Part shown: positions 31,790-42,589 of the stretch, piece by piece
How the letters are laid out: every line of letters starts with the position of its first letter
Position numbering within the stretch: the first letter of the stretch is position 1
NCBI GenBank assembly: GCA_032164245.1
Contig: JAVMKO010000010.1
Span: 43,298,848-43,362,847, forward strand
Direction of reading: 5' to 3'
Source: Sternotherus odoratus
Lineage: Eukaryota > Chordata > Testudines > Kinosternidae
Length of the DNA: 64,000 nt
Notes under the pieces: generated by a model
Seen by the model: only the letters and a program-made list of their open reading frames with translations
What the model was told of the DNA's origin: nothing
Database searches by the model: none
Made by a program: the position numbers and the translations under genes

Positions 31790-32012
31790 GAGTACAGGCA
31801 CTGCTATTAGTCAGGATAGGCAGGGATGCAAAACCATGCTCTGAAGTATCCATAGACTCTGTTGCTAGAAGATGGGAATGGGCAACAGGGGATGGATAAC
31901 TTGACAATTACCTGTCCTGTTCATCCACTATGAAACACATGACATTGGCCACAGTCAGAAGACAGTGGGCTTGACGGATCATTGGTCTGACCCAATATGG
32001 CTGTTCTTATAC
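31790..32012 (+). mobile_element. CR1 3' end fragment
   Basis: CR1 tail words: ggataacttgacaattacctg, gttcatccactatgaaacac, gacattggccacagtcaga, gatcattggtctgacccaat, atggctgttctta. 5'-truncated, same sense as the following CR1. Confidence 0.82.
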
Positions 32013-32214
32013 AGGCCTGAATTTCACATTTACACTAAGGCTCCTTGACATCCTTCTGGCAATGGAAAAGGGCCTAAAAGTGGATCTTAGTGTAACTCAG
32101 AATCAGCCACTCTAGGTTACCAACCCCTCTCTCTATCTTCCCAACACAATCAATATGGCAACAGGAGTTGTTGCCATACGTCACAAGGGATGCACTGTAT
32201 TACATTGTATTCCA

Positions 32215-32868
32215 GGTTTTTTTAGTTTTATGTGGAACATGAGGTCCCAGTGTGACGCAGTGGCTGAGAGAGTGAATGTGATCCTGGGATGCATAAACAG
32301 GGGAATATCGAGTAGGTGTAGAGAGGTTATTTTACCTCTATTTAGCACTTATGTGGCTGCTGCTGGAATTACGTCAAGTTCTGCTATCCACAATTCAGGA
32401 AGGATGTTGATAAATTGGAGAGGGTTAAGAGAAGAGCAATGGGAATGATCAAACTATTAGAAAACATGCTCTAGTGATAGAGTAGACTCAAGGAGCTCAT
32501 TCATCTTAACAAAGAGAAGGTTAAGAGGTAACTTAATCACCGTCTACAAGTATCTACATGAGAAACAAGTATTTAATAATAGGCTCTTTAATCTAGAAGA
32601 GAAAGGTCTAACATGATCCAATGGCTAGAAGCTGAAGCTAGACAAATTCAGACTGGAAATAAGGCATATATTTTTAATAGTGAGCATAAACCATTGGAAC
32701 AATTTACCAAAGATTGTGGTGGATTCTCCATCACTGACAATTTTTAAATCAGGATTGGATGTTTTTATAAAAAAGGAATTACTTTGGGGAAGTTATATGG
32801 CCTGTGTTATACCAGATGTCAGACTAGATGGTCACAATGGTCCCTTCTGGAATCTAGGAATTTATGCA
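32215..32868 (+). mobile_element. CR1 LINE 3' part
   Basis: The words aggtcccagtgtgacgcagtg and gatcctgggatgcataaaca are the end of CR1 ORF2. They are followed by the 3' untranslated part with caggattggatgtttttata and the tail agactagatggtcacaatgg, tcccttctggaatctaggaa. Mostly complete 3' region, no intact ORF. Confidence 0.88.
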
Positions 32869-33064
32869 GGAGGCTAATGGCTGACTATTTGTCAAAGTAA
32901 AGGAGGTGGGAATGAAAAGCAATTTTACTTCCTCTTCAGCTGTCTCCAAAAGAAAACCACTCCATCTTCCGATTAAAGGTAGCCTTTAATTTAGACAAAA
33001 GTGTTCCATGGAGTGGCACCGAAGATTTCCTGACTTCATCACAGTTTCCCAAAGACATCCTTAC

Positions 33065-33262
33065 CTGTAAGATGTTTGTGAAGAAGTCATGGTAGAACAT
33101 AGGCCAGTCTTGCCGGCCAATGTCCACAATGACTTTGCAGAGTTTGTTCCTGATAAAATAAGGCAAGGTTTTGTGGTGAGCTAGTAGGAGTTTGGGCAGA
33201 CAACTGCGGATTTCCATTTTATCTTGAGATGGAACCCCAAGCCACATCTTGTTGATCAGGTT
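33065..33262 (-). CDS. XPO6: XPO6 exon 4 (Exportin-1/importin-beta-like HEAT region)
   Basis: This phase 0-0 exon of 66 codons starts Asn-Leu-Ile-Asn-Lys-Met-Trp and ends Phe-Phe-Thr-Asn-Ile-Leu-Gln, approximately residues 70-135. It covers the start of the Xpo1-like HEAT-helix region found next to the Ran-binding N-terminal domain. The acceptor has a good pyrimidine tract (gcctctctttcag) and the donor is CAG|GTAAGG. The residues match my memory of the vertebrate protein without obvious change, as expected for a strongly conserved transport receptor. Confidence 0.96.
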
Positions 33263-33355
33263 CTGAAAGAGAGGCACACCATGATTTAGCAGATCTTTAA
33301 AGGCACAAAGAGAACTAGTTTTAGTGCATCATTACAATCAGGGTTTAGACACTAT

Positions 33356-34427
33356 GGGTATGGTTAGACTGGCGCTTTGTAGCGCTAAAACCCTCCAGTA
33401 GCGCTATAATTATCTTATCCTACACACTTGCAAGTAACATTTTGCGCAATAAGTCACCGTTTAAAGCACAAATATAAAACCACCTCTCCCAGAGTCAGAA
33501 GGATTTTTGCATATTCCCTGTAGCGTGTTAGGGCCAGTGTATTCACTTATTACGCGATAAGGGATCTCTGGCACCTCTCCAAGCCACCAAAAAAAAAACA
33601 ACGCGCGGACGCCCCGGTCCCCCGTCCCCGCCGCGGGCGGGCTGCCAGGTTCGCCCTGGTCCCCCATCCCCGCCGCGGGCGGGCTGCCGGGTTCGCCCCG
33701 GTCCCCCATCCCCACAGCGAACCCGGCAGCCTGCCCGCAGTGGGGACCGGGGCGCCCGCGGCAGCCCGCCCACAGCGGGGACGGAGGACCGGGGCGCCCG
33801 CGGCAGCCCGCCCACGGCGGGGACGGAGGACCGGGGCGCCCACGGCGGGGACGGAGGACCGGGGCGCCCACGGCGGGGACGGAGGACCGGGGCGCCCGCG
33901 GCAGCCCGCCCACGGCGGGGACGGAGGACCGGGGCGCCCGCGGCAGCCCGCCCACGGCGGGGACGGAGGACCGGGGCGCCCGCGGCAGCCCGCCCACGGC
34001 GGGGACGGAGGACCGGGGCGCCCGCAGCAGCCCGCCCACGGCGGGGATGGGGGCGAACCCGGCAGCCCGCCCGCAGCAGGGAGGGGGGACCGGGGCGAAC
34101 CCGGCAGCCCGCCTGCGGTGGGGACGGGGGGCTGCGCCCCAGCCCCAGTCGCCGCGAGTTGCGGTGGCAGGAGCTCGCGACCCTCCAGGGAGCGCTCGGC
34201 GACCCCCTGGGGGGTTGTGACCCCCCATTTGAGAAACCCTGACCTAGCTGAATGCTGGGATACTTGCCCTATCCCGCTACTGTCACTGCCGCTAAAAGCA
34301 CTGCAAATGTGTGCATTCTTTAGTGCTACAGGGTTTAAATGTGCACAGGCTCTAGCGCGATACCTATTGCGCTAAATTGGGAAGCGCTACAAACAAACGC
34401 GCTATAATCTCTAGTCTAACCATACCC
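33356..34427. mobile_element. MITE with gggtatggttagact ends, carrying nested GC-rich DNA
   Basis: Inverted 15-bp ends gggtatggttagact (33356-33370) and agtctaaccataccc (34413-34427), followed inside by tagcgctaaa/tttagcgc words. No convincing target duplication. Between about 33590 and 34240 lies a GC-rich insert whose right end, gtgaccccccatttgagaaaccctg, matches hAT (Charlie-like) termini of the cagggtttctcaaat type. I could not find the matching left end. Open frames across the GC-rich part are artefacts. Confidence 0.7.
33735..34060. repeat. Tandem array of 42-bp (and 28-bp) GC-rich units
   Basis: The unit ggggacggaggaccggggcg followed by cccgcggcagcccgcccacggc repeats about seven times. 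Two adjacent copies near 33835-33890 lack the 14-bp gcggcagcccgccc part and are 28 bp long. Because 42 is a multiple of 3, the array keeps long open frames on both strands; these are not genes. The gcggcagcccgcccNcggcggggac wording also occurs in the MITEs at 31174 and 37507. Confidence 0.85.
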
Positions 34428-36404
34428 TTGGTCTGGAGAACCAGATGGAGGAGCAGACATTTGTTATCAGGCAAGTACTGTAGCTCTGGGAAAATTTTTG
34501 GCCTTTCATTTCATTTGCAGAGTTTTATAACAAGTCTGTTATCCTCAACTAGTGCATGAGTGGAAAACTACCCTTAATCAATAAAGTGAAGCAGACAAGT
34601 ATTACTGCTTTAATTTACTGCTAAAACCAGATAACTATTAGGTAACTGTTGAGACAGATGTGACAGAATGGTCAAAGTAATTAGAATCTAGAGCACAAGA
34701 ACTTAATCTGTCCCTGGGCACATCTACAGATAAAGAAACTGAGGTAGGAGTTAGTGGGAACGGTCCCTTACAGAACTGGAGGATGCATTGCTTAATGTTT
34801 GTAAAGTGCTTTAAATGTAAGCAGCATTATGTGTTACATAGAATATAGGGAACTCTAAAGGTAGACAAATTTATTTTAAGAGAAGCTCAAAGACCAAATG
34901 TCAAATTTATGGAGTTCTTCCCTTTTCACATGCTGCTTCACATCACACTACACTAACAATTTTCTATCCTGAGAAACATAGGCAATTTCCATTATTCTAG
35001 TATCATTTTTTCTACTAGCATGGCTTGAATGAATCATGGTTTTTACGAATCTGTAAAACAGTCACTAGTTGGCAAGTCTCAGTATAAACAATTCAGGCTG
35101 GAGCAGGCCTGATTTTTGCATATAAAGTCTCAGTGTATTCTTAACCCAGGGACAGTAAAGTTCCCTCTTTTAAGAAGGGAAACATCATAGTAAATAGAGA
35201 ATCATCATAGCTCCTTCAAGGCAGAATGAGAACCAAGTTTTGCTTCGGATGAAGTGTGGACTGGACTTTCAGTGGAAGAGTGCTAACTTTAGTAAAGGAG
35301 TTTTAACTCACTTAATGGGAAAAATCCATAAGAAGACAGAGTTGTGAAGTATCTTTCCTGCAATGCTGAAACCCCAGTTAGAAGCTCTAAAACATTAGTG
35401 GCTATTAGTAGCTGAGCCTGTTAAGTAGATGTTTGAGGATAACAGATTCAGGAAGCCTGCTTCTGAAGCAATAGCTCTACCACATTTCAAGTACAGGGCA
35501 TGCAGAAATTAAAGACAAATAGCTTTTATAGTCAAGAGGATCATTATAAAAGCAGGGAAGCTTTACTCATAGCATGACAAAGCCAATTCACAGTATTCAG
35601 GCTTCAGTGCAGTTTAGGCGTGAAGCCACCATGAAGTCTCCCAAAGAGGTCAAATTTTATGGTAGGGAGACAATGTCTGAGTTACAGGCCAACAGTGACA
35701 AAGAAATGGTGTACAGGGAGAACACAGAACACTGACAAAACCCACATCACTGAGGACCCTCACAAAGTCTGTATTAAGAATAATTCCAGAAGTGTACTGT
35801 GTATTTATGAAATTTCTCTCATGTAAATGAGATTTTAAAGTGGTAACTTCCTCTACCTGCCCAATGTCTTTGGCAACAAATTCCCCTTTCCCAGAAGACC
35901 AACTAACAGCTTCCATCTGAAAGGAAAGAAGGGTGGGGACAGGGGGAGAGGAGGAAGAATTTAATTAAAACTCTGCTGTCCTTTTCCCACCTCTTTCAGA
36001 AAATATCAGCTCCAATAAACCTCCTATAATAAAAGTTTGGGGTTTACTGTCCTGTTTTTGCTGATAAATTCACTGTTCCCATATAACTGATAAAACAATA
36101 CTAAGATAGCTGGAATTAACTTTAGAAATTCCAGGTTCTAAATAGAGAGATTCGGATCTCTAAGCTGGAGTTTATTTCCTTAAAATCTATGCACTGGACA
36201 CTGATCTCTTTGTTCTACTAGTCTCTGGACACAATTATTTTTCAGAGCTACATTTTTCAGTGAGACAGAACAGGACAGGAATGAAGGTAGGCTGCCAAAC
36301 CCATGAAAATAATTCAAATTGCTAGAATATGTAGATCCATAAAATTCCTCCTTAGATGATAGTATGGTCCCCCTATTATTTTTGTCTTAACAACTTCGCT
36401 TAAG
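34428..36404. other. Intron 3, middle; nothing recognised
   Basis: AT-rich intronic DNA. A weak MIR-like 3' trace (gataaagaaactgaggtagg, gtaaagtgctttaaatgt) lies at about 34730-34825. The open frame at 35650-35916 has no recognisable product. Confidence 0.45.
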
Positions 36405-36590
36405 ATGAAGGGTGCTGGACTAGGACATGGGAGACACTGGTTCAATTCCCAGCTCTACCATAGACATCACGCAGGAAGCAAGTTGCTCAGGTTCTAGCTC
36501 TGTAAAAAAGGCAAAACAGCACTTCCCTTGGAATTGTGAGAATAAATACATTAAATATTGTAAAGTGCTCACTATACAGATCAGCCACCG
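36405..36590 (+). repeat. MIR/CORE-SINE-like repeat
   Basis: Plus-strand words gacactggttcaattcccag, ctctaccatagacatc, ggttctagctctgtaaaaaa and gaataaatacattaaatatt, gtaaagtgct follow the order of an amniote MIR: B box-like ggttcaattcc, CORE region, then the 3' part. Confidence 0.7.
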
Positions 36591-37506
36591 ACAGCAGTAG
36601 GTCAGCAAGTCAGCACTAAGCCCAGTTTCTGAGCATGGCCCAGTCTGCTTTATCTCGCTGGCCTATACATTTTGTACATCTCCTCTTAGCTCCAGATTTC
36701 CTCCTCCATCGCAAGGCTCACAATTGCCATGGATCAAAGGTTTGTCCCATAAAGTAACCGTTGAAAGTTATCATGCAGCTTTCAGACCCACCGCTCAATT
36801 CTTTTTTGTTTGCTCTCTTTAGTATGTTTTATCTGTGTTCTTATAACCTTTTGGAAACATCTGGAAATGCTACAAGTCTAACACCACCAGAATAGTCTGC
36901 TTATTTATAGGGATAGCTGTTTAGAGGAGAAACTCTGAATGCACCCCAGTGCGCTTCATTTTCTTAGCACTTTTTCCCCTGCCAAAAACTTCGTAAACAG
37001 TTTCTTTTTAATCATAGAAAAAGTTTATGGTATGGCTGCCTTAAGTGGTTTGTCCAGTATAATGTCAGTAGAAGCTGGTGGGGTACTACTCCTTTGCCTA
37101 TTGAGGAGCAGTTTCCCTTACTCTGAGCTGTCTCAACCACCCCCTGTTGCATTTCCTGGGATCAGGCTCAGAGCATGAATGATCAATACTGCTAAGAATG
37201 TGACACAGATGAGCAAGACAAAAATGCTTTAAGTGAACTAATGTAAAGCATGTCATTGACTATGACATTGCAATTAATAAATAGGTTCTTTACACCACTG
37301 TTTAAGAGAGGATCTAAAAGTAAGGGATGTAGAATAATATGGTAGAACAAGACACTTAACTGTTCACAGAATACAATCAACTGATGTATCAGTGAGCATG
37401 TGAACATTAGATTTTTACACACAAGTCAGGGTTTGGATTAGTTCTCTTTGATAGCTAGGTAACAAGCGGGATGTGGTCTTCCAGCAGAGTGATACATCTT
37501 TGACTA
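36591..37506. other. Intron 3, no gene seen
   Basis: AT-rich intronic sequence with no feature identified before the MITE at 37507. Confidence 0.5.
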
Positions 37507-37945
37507 CCGTATTTTTCGCCCTATAAGACGCACTTTTTCTTCCCCAAAACGGGGGGGGGGAAAGTTGGAGCACTCCCGGCAGCCCGCCCGCGGCGGGGAG
37601 GGGGGAACCTCGGCAGCCCGCCCGCGCGGCGGGGACGGGAGAGCGAGGCGCTTTTTTTTTGTTTTTTTTTTTTTTGGTCTGGCGGGGAGGGGGGGAACCG
37701 GGGCGCACATTTTTTTTTTTGGTCCGGCGGGGAGGGGGGAACCTCGGCAGCCCGCCCGCGGCGGGGAGGGGGGAACCGGGACGCTCCCGGCAGCCCGCCC
37801 ACGGCGGGGAGGGGGGAACCTCGGCAGCCCGCCCGCGCGGCGGGGACGGGAGAGCGAGGCGCTTTTTTTTTTTTGTCCGGATTTTTTATTAAAAAACGAG
37901 AGGGCGTCTTATAGGCCGGAGCGTCCTATAAGACGAAAAATACGG
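37507..37945. mobile_element. TA-target MITE, ccgtatttttcgcc family, GC-rich cargo (copy 2)
   Basis: Ends ccgtatttttcgccctataa and cctataagacgaaaaatacgg identical in kind to the copy at 31174. TA at 37505-37506 and 37946-37947. The interior holds repeated cggcagcccgcccgcggcgg and ggggaggggggaacc blocks separated by T-runs. No coding capacity beyond repeat artefacts. Confidence 0.9.
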
Positions 37946-38454
37946 TAATTCATAGGCAAAGTAGAATGAGCTGTCAACCAGACCCCTTAGATCCCATAAA
38001 ATAAAGGGAATTTTGTTGTACCCTTTATGCTAGTTTGTGATATTTAGCTATATATAACTGAGTTAAGCATATCTAATCTGTAAAGGATATGAAGGACTTA
38101 TTCTGTGAAGGGTCCATCCATAATTCTGTGAATTATATCAAAATCTAAGACAGTGGCCTAAATGCTAGACAATTCCTATCTGAAGTCAGCAATAAGCAAC
38201 TTTCTCAATTGTATGCAAGGATTCATATTCCATTTTATTCCCTCTCAAACGGCAATTTACAAAATTCTCTTTACGAGAGAACTATAAAAGCAAGCCATGT
38301 CCATGTGCACTTCAGTTGGTTCTCACTTTAATCTTAAAAAACCTTATAGTCAATATGAACTATTCCAAACACAAATCACACCAAATAAGAATCCATTCAT
38401 CAGGCAATAATGGTTAAGTTCTGGATAAGTTTACCCTTTTTTCTTATATCTCAC

Positions 38455-38567
38455 CTCAAATACTGTCAAACTGTACATCATTACGTAGTCGTTTCTTGTG
38501 CTTGACAGGAAATAGAGGCAGAATCTCCAGGCGCCTATCTGCTGGGCAAAGTTATTCAGAAGCTCCT
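38455..38567 (-). CDS. XPO6: XPO6 exon 3 (importin-beta N-terminal domain)
   Basis: This 113-nt exon completes a Glu codon and encodes 37 further residues, starting Glu-Leu-Leu-Asn-Asn-Phe-Ala-Gln-Gln and ending Ser-Leu-Thr-Val-Phe-Glu, roughly residues 32-69. It is the core of the importin-beta N-terminal (IBN_N) domain that binds Ran. The acceptor follows a T-rich tract (ttgattttcccag) and the donor is GAG|GTGAGA. It ends in phase 0. It is separated from exon 4 by the repeat-rich intron 3. Confidence 0.95.
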
Positions 38568-40574
38568 CTGGGAAAATCAAGTATCAACAAAACACTTGCA
38601 TTAATATTCATAAGCTGTCTCCAGACCCAAGACAATATTTGTTTCCATAGCACCATAAATCTGAATGGAACTTCAGATTTGAAAAATATCTGATCAACTA
38701 TCAGTTTAATAAAGCTCAGACAACCTGAGCCACGTCAGAAGCAACCACAAAACCTACTTAAAAACTTCAATGAAACCAAAATGACTAGATGCATAGTATC
38801 AAATTTGTTGTGCATGATTTTAACATTCCCAAAAGCATAATGTAACAACAGACTTGGGTTAGATTAGCTTGATACTAATGGAACTTTAGATCCACGGCAC
38901 AGATCTTTGCCACCTAAGATAAGACACCGATAGCAGTAGGATGAAATAGCAGCAGTAGGTTGTCATACTCTATGTGGACCAGCCACTAGAGGGAGATCTA
39001 CTTTGTTAGAGGTCTTTACAGATAAATCCTTTGCTGTCAGCAACACTTGGATTCAGGAATCTTGGTTTCAGTTGCAGGTTCAGTAGAAAAATGTGCACCG
39101 TGGGGCACAGATTTTTCTACCTGTGTTCTCTAGCCTGTTCCTTTCTATTATTTCTGGCTTCTTGTTCAAGTCCTCCTGCCCCCAGCACCACTACCACTGA
39201 CTCCCAGTTCCAGTACATTCCCAAGCACTCTTCCCAGTCTTTCTTCCACCTCCAACGCCTTGTCCCCTATGCACTGTACTCAGACAGCTTCCTTCACTAT
39301 GCTGTCTGGAAGTCGCGAGAAGAGGCAGAGAAGGTTAGAGGAGCTTGTCAAGGTTTGCATCCCCACTCTGAACTCTAGGGTAAAGATGTGGGGACCCGCA
39401 TGAAAAAAGAAATAACCCCCCCAAGCTTATTTTACCAGCTTAGGTTAAAACTTTTCCCCAGAACACAAACTTCTCCTATGTCTGGGCTTGGAAAACGCTG
39501 CCACCACCAATTTAAGCCCCCAAAACCATGGGTTATGGTAAATTGGAACCCCTACTTTAATCACCCCCAAATCTCCTCCCTTCACCTGGGAGAGGTTTGA
39601 GAAACAAAAAATCTCACACTTTGTGAGATGTGCCCGATCCAAACCAGGATCAATCCACTGGAAACAGAGTCTTAAAAGCAAGATTTTAATTAAATAAAAA
39701 GAGAAAAGCAAACTCCTTGTACAGAAATCAATAGAAAAAAAAACCCTTCACATCACACAGCCTCTTGACCCCCTCCCTAGGAATTTCTCCCTCTGCTAAA
39801 GCTTAACAGTAAGGAACACTGTGGATCAATGACCAAGTGATACAGTTCAAGCATACAATTCACTTACTACTGGACTTGACTTCTTAGAAGATTATAGGTA
39901 AGTAGAGTAGAGATATAGGTGTGGTTCATCCCAAAACTGGGCGAACAGCAGCATGAGAAGAAGAAGATGAGAGAAACCGAAACTAAAACTCTTTTTGTCT
40001 CCGAGGTTGATTAGCATTTCTAGTAGTCATTCCCTCTCAGGTTACTTTTAGATTAACCCTTTACAGGTAAAGCAGTAGTTCTAAGCTACTTTATACTTAT
40101 GACAGGAGCACTGAGACCACAGGTGAGTGTCTACCTGCTCTCAACTAGTGTCCAGCACCATCATAGCTCACGGCACCCAGGAGCAGCAATTGCAGGAAAA
40201 GTCCTCCACAGCCCCAGGGTTGATCAACACAGAAATCTTCTGAATTTAGCTGCCATTCCAAAATCTCTATTGAACTATCTTAAAAAACATGCCCAAGACT
40301 ATATATTTTCCCTAATTGTTTTCAGATGTTGCTGAACTTTTTTTTGCTCAAATTTTCAAAACAGAAAATCTGAGGCAGACACCTAGCTTGCAAAATTTCA
40401 ACCCTAATAGCTAAAGTTTGGCAAAGTTCTGAGCAACTGAAAACAGCGCCTTATATTGGGAAGTGTCAGACAACCTTAACGATAGCCAGTGCTACCAGTT
40501 CTGCCTCTCACAAATAAGCAAACAAATGGTAGAAGTTGGATATTGCTCCACTGTAAAACAGACTGGATAGAATT
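38568..40574. other. Intron 2, first part; unclassified repeat-like stretch
   Basis: No gene seen. The open frame at 39031-39378 has a hydrophobic, Pro/Ser/Thr-rich translation but no family resemblance. The stretch 39375-40090 (acccgcatgaaaaaagaa to ttaaccctttacaggtaaag) has the look of an LTR-like or other interspersed repeat, which I cannot prove without comparison. Confidence 0.35.
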
Positions 40575-41810
40575 TAAGGGTTTGTCTACAGCATTGGTTC
40601 TCAAACTGGGGGATGCGACCCCTCTGGGGCTCGTGGCCCACTTTTGTGGGGGTCATGAGCCCCAATCCTCAGGGCGGGCTGCCCGCCCCTGCCCCGATCC
40701 CCCTGGTGGGCTGCGGGATCCAACCCCGAGCCTCGGGGCAGCTGAGCCGCAAGCGGCAGGGCGGCTGAGGTGAGCCCCGGGGTGGTTGAGCCCCGAGCCC
40801 AGGCAGTGGGGCGGCTGAGCCCCGGGGCGGTGAGGCAGCTGAGCCTGAGCCCTGACCCCGGGGCGGCAGGGCGGAGAGCCCTGAGGTCCCATCCCAGGCA
40901 GAGTGGCGCGGCGAGCCCCGACCCCGGGCGGCAGAGCGGCGGGGTTGAGAGCCCTGAGCTCCGACCCCAGGGCGGCGGGCGGCTGATCTGCAAGCCCCGG
41001 AGCAGCGGGGCTGTGAGCCCCGGGCAGATCGGCGGGGATTCCAGCCCTGACTCCGGAGTGGCGGGGTGGGGAGCCCTGATACTGGGGTGGCAGGTTGGCA
41101 GTGCTGTGAGCCCCAACCCCAGCGCAGCGGTGGGGCTGCGAGCCAGGAGCCCGATCCTCAGACTCCAGTGCCCGCAGGCAGCTGTGAGCCTGAGCCCCAA
41201 GATTACTGTAAGTAATCCCTTACCCCAAACCCTGCTAGGCTGAGAGCCCCTGCACTCCCCAACCTCGATCTCTATACCAGGCTGTGAACCCTGACCCCCG
41301 ATTGTTTCAGGTCATTAATTACTGTCAAGTATTAAAATAAAGATTTACTTAAAAATAACTTTTCTAAAAATATGTTTCACTTGATTGAAAAGCAGTGACA
41401 AAAATTCATTTTAAACAACAGGGTTTAAATCTAGTGTTTAACAGTGTAAGATATCAAAAATGTGTCTTTAATTTCTAATGGGGGGGTCGCACTCAGAGGC
41501 TTGGTGTTCAAAAGGGGTCGCGCCAATACAAAAACTTTGAGAACCACAGGTCTACAGGAACAGTTTGCAGCAAGCTGAGGGGGGTGAATCTATCTTGCAC
41601 TTGCCAGCCTTGTTGACTGACTATCCATGTGGCACTGCTGACAAGTATTAACAGTTTAATGTGTTTTCAACTAATCCCATTTCAAAGAGGACTAGATGAG
41701 TTTGTTAATGCCTGTCAGTAGGACCTGCACAGTCAGTCTGTGGCAGGCTAGCACAGGATAGATTCACAGCCGAGCTTGCCACAAAACTAAAATGTTCACG
41801 TAGACCACAT
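40575..41810. mobile_element. gggtttgtctacag-type MITE, split by a younger hAT
   Basis: Left piece aagggtttgtctacag (about 40576-40591), right piece from 41550, with gaacagtttgcagcaagctg, cttgcacttgccagcc, ccatgtggcactgctgac and a degraded right end acgtagacc near 41805. The two pieces join cleanly if the element at 40592-41549 and one copy of its target duplication are removed. hAT-like by its wording; no TSD checked for the outer element. Confidence 0.55.
40592..41549. mobile_element. hAT (Charlie-like) non-autonomous element, perfect 8-bp TSD
   Basis: Ends cattggttctcaaact at the left and, inverted, ctgtggttctcaaag at the right. It is flanked by gtctacag at 40584-40591 and 41550-41557 (exact). 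The interior is GC-rich (gggcggctgagccccggggc and relatives) with an AT-rich right part. No transposase; open frames in the GC-rich part run on both strands and are artefacts. Confidence 0.92.
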
Positions 41811-42589
41811 ATTGCCCTAATAATGACATTCTGCAGTAAAAGGTTTTTTTTGTTTTAATGCGGATTGTTCTTAGATCTACTTATACCTCTGATATGGAGC
41901 ATTATAATCCCCAGTTTTTTACAATTTCTCTCAAACATTCTGTTTCTAGGATGACCACATCCAATTACTCTTTTTGTAAAAGTCTGGCCGTAGGGAAAAG
42001 CTGCATGGGTTTTTGTTCTACAAGTTGATCAAAGCCAAGAGAATGCCAGTGGTCTCTTTTCCTCCAGTGACTGGGTGTATGGGGGAAGAAAAAAAAGTCA
42101 ACATCACCCTTTTAAGCCAGATGGTAAAATTTCAGGTGAAGACAGCATGCTTACATGCTGAGGATATATTTTCAAGTATAGTGAACCTGGAGGGAATACA
42201 GGCTACACTACTGAAGTCTCGGAGGTTATAAATCCATAGTCTGTCCTCTCAGGAAGGAACCAGAAGACTGTGTAATCCCCTCATTTTTTAGTGTATTGCA
42301 GGCCTGATTCATCCATCCTCCTGCTGGTTTCATATTATGCAAGTTATTTCTACTGGTCTTCATAAACATGGATCTGCTCAGATCCACCAGTATGGAACAC
42401 AAATATATTTCCACCTGCCATTTTGAACTACCAAGGAGCTACCCCAAATGTGTCAGTGAGGATAACGTATGTCTCCTCTTTTGGATCTGCACTCCTACAT
42501 CTTTCTCATTCCCCTTATAGTACAGAATAAGCTTCATGCATTTGCTCTATCACTTGTCAAACAGCAGTCTCCTTCACAGGCTCTTCATG
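41811..42589. other. Intron 2, no gene seen
   Basis: Intronic sequence. The open frames at 42013-42231 and 42226-42414 have no recognisable product. Confidence 0.45.

Noticed and set aside
33461..34375. Open frames of 211 and 255 codons, Pro/Arg/Gly-rich
   Set aside because: Produced by the 42-bp tandem array and neighbouring GC-rich repeat, on both strands at once.
39031..39378. 115-codon plus-strand open frame with a hydrophobic segment that could pass for a signal peptide
   Set aside because: No recognisable family, no splice sites or promoter context, and inside XPO6 intron 2 in the opposite sense.
40601..41243. Open frames of 157 and 199 codons
   Set aside because: Lie wholly inside a non-autonomous hAT element and follow its cggctgagccccggg repeats.
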